NCBI RefSeq assembly: GCF_910592395.1
Contig: NC_088317.1
Span: 6,758,001-6,822,000, forward strand
Source: Lineus longissimus
Taxonomy: Eukaryota; Nemertea; Pilidiophora; Heteronemertea; Lineidae
Length of the DNA stretch: 64,000 bases
Direction of reading: 5' to 3'
Shown in pieces: positions 59,637 to 64,000 of this stretch. Position 1 is the first letter of the stretch. Each line of letters begins with the position of its first letter. A program made the position numbers and the translations under genes. Under the pieces are notes generated by a model, which was not told where the DNA came from, did not search any database, and saw nothing but the letters and a program-made list of their open reading frames with translations.

Positions 59637-60054
59637 CAAACATCAGTAGGCACTGCGCACAATCGAAACAAATTGAAAAATAACCAGTAAAATCCAGAAA
59701 CGTATAACACATATAATGTGACCGAAATGTGATGATATTGAGGAGGAGGAAATATTGCCGTATTCGATCACTAGTGCCACGTGGAGTACTTTTTTCATCG
59801 TTTATTTCCAAGTCTTTTTCGCCCATTTGCACTTCTCATTTTGCACACTGCACTTCAGGAAAGGAAAATATTGTAAACAAAAAGGATTGTTATCAGAATT
59901 TTTTGTGTACAAAATATTCATGTGAGCTTTACGATAAAAAATACTTATTACAAAAAAAACAACTTTTGAACATATTTTTGAAACGTCAGTGCCCACCGCC
60001 GAAAAGCCCCCCCCCCCCCCCCCCCCCAACCGGAAAATTATGACAATTTGAATT
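59637..60054. other. Flank of the Penelope-like element
   Basis: No gene. Contains a poly-C run (about 60007-60027). Confidence 0.5.
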
Positions 60055-60119
60055 ATGACTGTCGAAAGAAATTTCGAAATTGGAGGGTGCGATTGGGAGC
60101 CCCGCCCTCCTCATTCTGT

Positions 60120-60300
60120 TGTGACATCAGCATGCGTTCCAACCAATAGCAACGTCACGACGTTCCGGTGTCCCACCATGCACAGCGCACACATAACAAC
60201 GCCACAACGTCTTGCACTTCGCAACCGTTCGTATCGTTTTCCCAATTGCTCCGGCAAAATACGTTACTTATTTGTCATGTAAGTTCGATCTGACTGACTG
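60120..60300. repeat. Diverged direct repeat, copy A (uninterrupted)
   Basis: From TGACATCAGCATGCGTTCCA through CCAATAGCAACGTCACGACG and CGCAACCGTTC to TTCGATCTGACTGACT. The same order occurs at 61638-62246, where an inserted element separates the halves. Confidence 0.75.
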
Positions 60301-61637
60301 TACCGGCATTTAAAATGATAACACTCCCACAAATCCCAGGTGGGAGCATACCATGCAGCGAAAGATATTTTACCACGGCATTTCTCGCAATGACACAACA
60401 CAATATACATCGATTTCAAAAAATGGTAGGGCCTATAGCAAAAGTTCAGAACGTATCGCGCGCTAGACCAAAAAACACAACAAAACAGTGAAATCCGGAA
60501 CCGTTTAATTCAGTGATAAAGCCGAATGCAACGATGATGATGAAGAAGGAAAGCGGCAAACCGCCACGCCATTTTCAATCACTTGGTCATGTCATATTTC
60601 TCTGAAAGTTTTATTTTCTCAAGACAAGTGTAGAATACGAATATGTCCCTCTGGAAAGAGTGCCCAGCCCTATTGTATTCTGGCGGATTTTTGGTATATA
60701 TGATTTGATGCGTGTAATTTACAGAATAATTTTGCCCCGGACATTCTAATCTATCCTAGGAAATTTCAAACTTTTATACCGGTACGATAATATAGAAACA
60801 GGGTTGGATATTGATAGACTCTATGCATTAAGACTGTCCCAAGATATATCAATATTTGGCGGGGGCCGTTTGTAGCCCAAAGTTCGTAGCTGACTGTGGT
60901 CTTGTTAGGGAGTTTTTCCCGAATGTACGCGATGATGACGTGCCCCATTAACAGGACGTAACATCTATTTTAAAATGCATTTCCAAAGTGATTGCATGAG
61001 GAAAACCCATTTGTATCGTATATCACTGTAAACGCCCGATTCCCCTAATTCTGCAGGATGTTAAATCGGGCATTTTATTACTTTAAATAAATCATAAGCG
61101 TCGCATTCGCTCCTAGCTCTGTTCACCATCCCAAATGGCAATATTGCCAATTGGGCGGGACAATCAAGGAAAACCCCAAATATTATACATTTCTTCCTGA
61201 ATAATTCTTATAGTGACCATTCTACCATGAAAGACAGTTGCTTACGCTACGCAAAAAACAAAAAAAATATCAAGGGACAACATTTAACTTTTGAGATATG
61301 TCGAATTTTGCACAAATCAGCGAAAAACGCACCAACTGGCACTGGACGGCATTTCAACACGGGGCCCACGCACATCCCAAGTTCAGTGTAAACATACGTC
61401 GGCAACAACAGCGAAATGCGTAGTTTCTTGTTGGCCGCCTATTGAGTAGCGATCCAGGTTTCAAAAACTAAAAATAAACATGTACATGTATTTGCCAAAA
61501 CAACTGCTAAATCAACACTGGCATACTGTGAGGACCAAGAAATCAATGATTTTTTAGGAACTACGGTTAGGGTTGACCGCGGATGAATACCAAAAAAAAT
61601 CCCCAATCCCCTGTGCCACGACCCCCGTCATTATATG
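60301..61637. other. Non-coding sequence
   Basis: No gene or element that I can support. Short frames only, AT-rich. Confidence 0.4.
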
Positions 61638-62246
61638 TGACGTCAGCTTGCGTTCCAGCCAATAGTTGCTTTTACACGAGGACGGTTTTAGCCCTCCTCA
61701 CCTCGAGCCACTTGAAGCCGGATCACCTGTAACTGGATTTGCGCTGTCTACACGGAGACGGATCAAATCGCCGGCCCCAGGTCAGTTCAGGCCACTTAAA
61801 CCACTAACCCGTCGCATGACGGCGCATGTGACTCTTCCTTCGGTGCGCAATACTCGATTTTAGTACCGTGCGCAAAGTGACTCGAGGCCAGATCGCTTCT
61901 AAACGAGAGATTAAGCGTCTTGAAGTGGCTGCAACCCGCCTCAAGTGACTCGAGACTGCAGTGCTAACGCGCCTCGGGTCAGGTCACTTGGAGACGGTTC
62001 TGATTTCGTTCTACACGGTAAAAATTATCCTGACCCGCCTCGAGCTGGCTCGAAGCCGGTTCCAACTGTCCTCGTGTAGAAAGGCCTAATAGCAAAGTCA
62101 CGACGTCCCGGTATCATATCCCGTCCTACATTGCGCATAGCAACGCCACAACGCCTTGCAATACGCAACCGTTCACATCGTTCTCCCGATTGCTGCCATA
62201 AAATCTGGTAATCATTAATGATAAAAGTTCGATTTGACTGACTACA
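61638..62246. repeat. Diverged direct repeat, copy B (interrupted)
   Basis: Counterpart of 60120-60300: TGACGTCAGCTTGCGTTCCA ... AAAGTCACGACGTCC ... CGCAACCGTTC ... TTCGATTTGACTGACT. It is split by the insertion at 61666-62087. Confidence 0.75.
61666..62087. mobile_element. 422-bp inverted-repeat element
   Basis: Termini TTTACACGAGGACGGTT and AACTGTCCTCGTGTAGAAA are inverted copies, with GCCTCGAG/CTCGAG-type motifs repeated inside. AATAG is present on both sides (61661-61665 and 62088-62092), while copy A of the surrounding repeat has a single AATAG, giving a natural empty site. Superfamily not determined; non-coding. Confidence 0.75.
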
Positions 62247-62714
62247 TGTACCATATTTACTGTTCAATAGTACTCCTGATATGGTGTAGGCCTACCAATT
62301 TACAGGTTATCTATGAGGAAAATTGACTGTCAAAAGAAATTCTTCCTCGTTTTCCAAAAAAGTTTTTTAATAATCATGGATAGTTTTGAAAATGTGTTTC
62401 AGTTATTGTTATGACATTTATCAGGCAACTAAACCTAATTTCCGAAAGGCGATCGTTTACACCCACCCGGGACTCCTGCAATGAAGGGGATAAACTGGGG
62501 AATGCGGATTGGAGGCAGTTCCTTATACTCCCTGAGACTGAGAGGATTGTAATTTAAAGCTGAAATGTTTTACTATTCCTCGAGTCTGCTTTCTTACTTT
62601 CCTTGTTCACCCCATCAATACTCTAACACTGAGTGTCCCGTAGGGTTGCGGGGGTTTTCTTCACAGTCGCCAAAGAAAAGTTTTCATAACCTCTTTAAAT
62701 TTTACTTTTGTTCA
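62247..62714. other. Region upstream of the terminal gene
   Basis: No coding sequence established. It ends in a pyrimidine-rich acceptor (ACTTTTGTTCAG, 62714), so an upstream, probably untranslated, exon is expected here or further left. Confidence 0.4.
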
Positions 62715-62752
62715 GAATCACCATTGCATCCTTGCATGATATCAAGTTCGAC

Positions 62753-63658
62753 ATGAACAAGGAGAGAGGAGCAACGGAGCAGGGGAGCCACCCGCGCAGT
62801 GTTACCAACGTCCATCCCGCTGCGATCGATCCAAGGGTCATGAATCTTCGGTGAGTTCCTAAAATTGTGCATGTAGTGTCAATAACTTGTCTTGTCTCTC
62901 TGTCACAGCATTTTCGTATTAAATTTCCGAAAGCTGCTGTAGTGTTTGATATTTTAAAAGTTTTGTGTGTTGCCCTCCTAAAAATTAGTTGTACACCAGC
63001 CTACCATAATTACTGTGGACCATTGACAGTTACTCATGATCAGTCACTGGCGACACTCTTGTCAGGAAGAGATTGACGTACGTATATCAGAACTTTATAT
63101 GTTAGACGTTCTTTATTATCTTACAGACTTAAGAAGAGGCTTGTTGGAGAAGCAACTTTCGATATCGGCAAGTATTTCCTGTTTGTGTTTATTTGTTCAT
63201 CTGTTGGTTTGTCAGCATCGCCCTTGTGTACCTTCGCCTCATGCCGATATATCGGCGCTATACGTCGCTACAAAGTCTCCTTGGTAGTGACGCACAAGCA
63301 TGCTTCCCCTTGGTGTTCTGTGGCATTTTCTTTGAAAACATAAAACGGCATCTCAACTCAAGACTCCTGATGCAGTCCATATTCATCCTTTAAAAAGTCG
63401 TCCTCTTGCGGGGTTAGGGGTGAACTCCCTTCGGAGTGTACACACGTCCATGTTATCGAACCTATCGGTAATTTCAACAGGAAGAAAAAAACCCATTCCT
63501 CTTCAAAATGTAAAAAACATTCAGGATCTATTTAAAGGGTTTTCCACTCATTACATAACTCATCGTTTTCAGAATCTGATCCTAACTCGGAATACTTCGC
63601 CGGTAATGATGTAGCTGGAAACATCAGCGAAGTCTTGACGGAGCCGTGGGCAAAAAAG
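62753..63658 (+). CDS. 5' part of a spliced gene running off the window (three exons seen)
   Basis: Unrecognised protein. Exon A 62715-62850 is entered after TTTTGTTCAG; its first ATG in frame is 62753 (MNKERGATEQGSHPRSV), and the donor GTGAGT is in phase 2. Exon B 63127-63167 reads LKKRLVGEATFDI and uses a GC donor (G|GCAAGT), phase 1. Exon C 63573-63658 reads ESDPNSEYFAGNDVAGN and EVLTEPWAKK and ends in phase 0 at GTAAGC. All three junctions keep one open frame of 75 codons so far. The exon A frame is also open above the ATG to the acceptor, so translation might start earlier. No signal peptide is seen, so probably intracellular. The gene continues beyond 64000. Confidence 0.7.
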
Positions 63659-64000
63659 GTAAGCAACTCAATATTTGGGAGAGCTGATCGTAGAATAAAT
63701 TAAAATGAACGCAAGATTTAAATAGCGCTTTTCTACAGCATACAATATTCTCAAAGTGCTCAATAAGAAGGCGTAGAGCTCTTTAACACCAAGTCCTATG
63801 AATAAAAGGCATCTCTAGAGATTATTGGTCTTTGCCAATTACCCTTATTGTTACTGCCAATGATGCAATCCAAAGTGGCCTACTTTGGTGATGGTCCTGT
63901 GTTCAGGTGGTTCAATATGGCAGTAAATGAATAGAACTAATTTCAATTCCTCAGGTCTTAATTCAGCTGCAAATCTACTTTCTGTGAAATGTTGAAATGA

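Noticed and set aside
1-64000. tRNA, rRNA, CRISPR arrays, LTR retrotransposons
   Set aside because: I saw no cloverleaf-like segment with an intron-compatible anticodon loop, no rRNA core motifs, no regularly spaced spacers, and no paired direct LTRs with a gag/pol frame.

Overview
This is metazoan, almost certainly marine-invertebrate, nuclear DNA. The evidence is spliced genes with GT-AG introns, remnants of non-LTR retrotransposons, Harbinger and Penelope-like elements, many short inverted-repeat (MITE-like) insertions, poly-C/CA microsatellites and no bacterial operons. The species cannot be named from the sequence.

Positions 1-40772 are a three-copy tandem array of a ~12.2 kb unit (copy 1: 1-12184; copy 2: 12185-25339; copy 3: 25340-40772, lacking the last ~0.66 kb of the unit). 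Each unit carries the same ancestral load: a TA-flanked MITE, a foldback repeat, a decayed minus-strand HARBI1-like transposase, a complete but broken Harbinger element (transposase plus the convergent Myb/SANT-type partner, between 30-bp terminal inverted repeats), and a two-exon minus-strand gene. After splicing, that gene encodes a 269-residue secreted protein that I do not recognise. All three copies keep the same exon lengths (106 + 704 nt), splice sites and open frame, while the neighbouring transposase genes are broken. The units were later marked by private insertions: a mariner-like element in copy 2; in copy 3 two LINE 3' ends, a small MITE, an 8-bp-TSD element and a 9-bp-TSD element.

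Positions 40773-64000 are single-copy. 43325-47785 (+) is a six-exon gene for a 226-aa secreted protein with a six-cysteine core and a very lysine-rich tail; all five introns are phase 1. 48889-51073 is a 2.2 kb terminal-inverted-repeat element with 9-bp target duplications. 52447-54623 (-) is a two-exon gene for a 64-aa secreted cysteine-containing peptide, with a large foldback in its intron and a candidate divergent micro-gene starting 346 bp away. 56939-59636 (+) is a broken Penelope-like element (reverse transcriptase plus GIY-YIG endonuclease). 60.1-62.3 kb holds a diverged direct duplication, one copy of which is interrupted by a 422-bp inverted-repeat element. From 62.7 kb a new plus-strand gene (three exons visible, one GC-AG intron) runs off the window.

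The main result is that the real genes are all built of short exons. They encode lineage-specific, mostly secreted, cysteine-containing proteins, and one of them is being amplified in tandem. Most long open frames elsewhere are transposon debris or chance.
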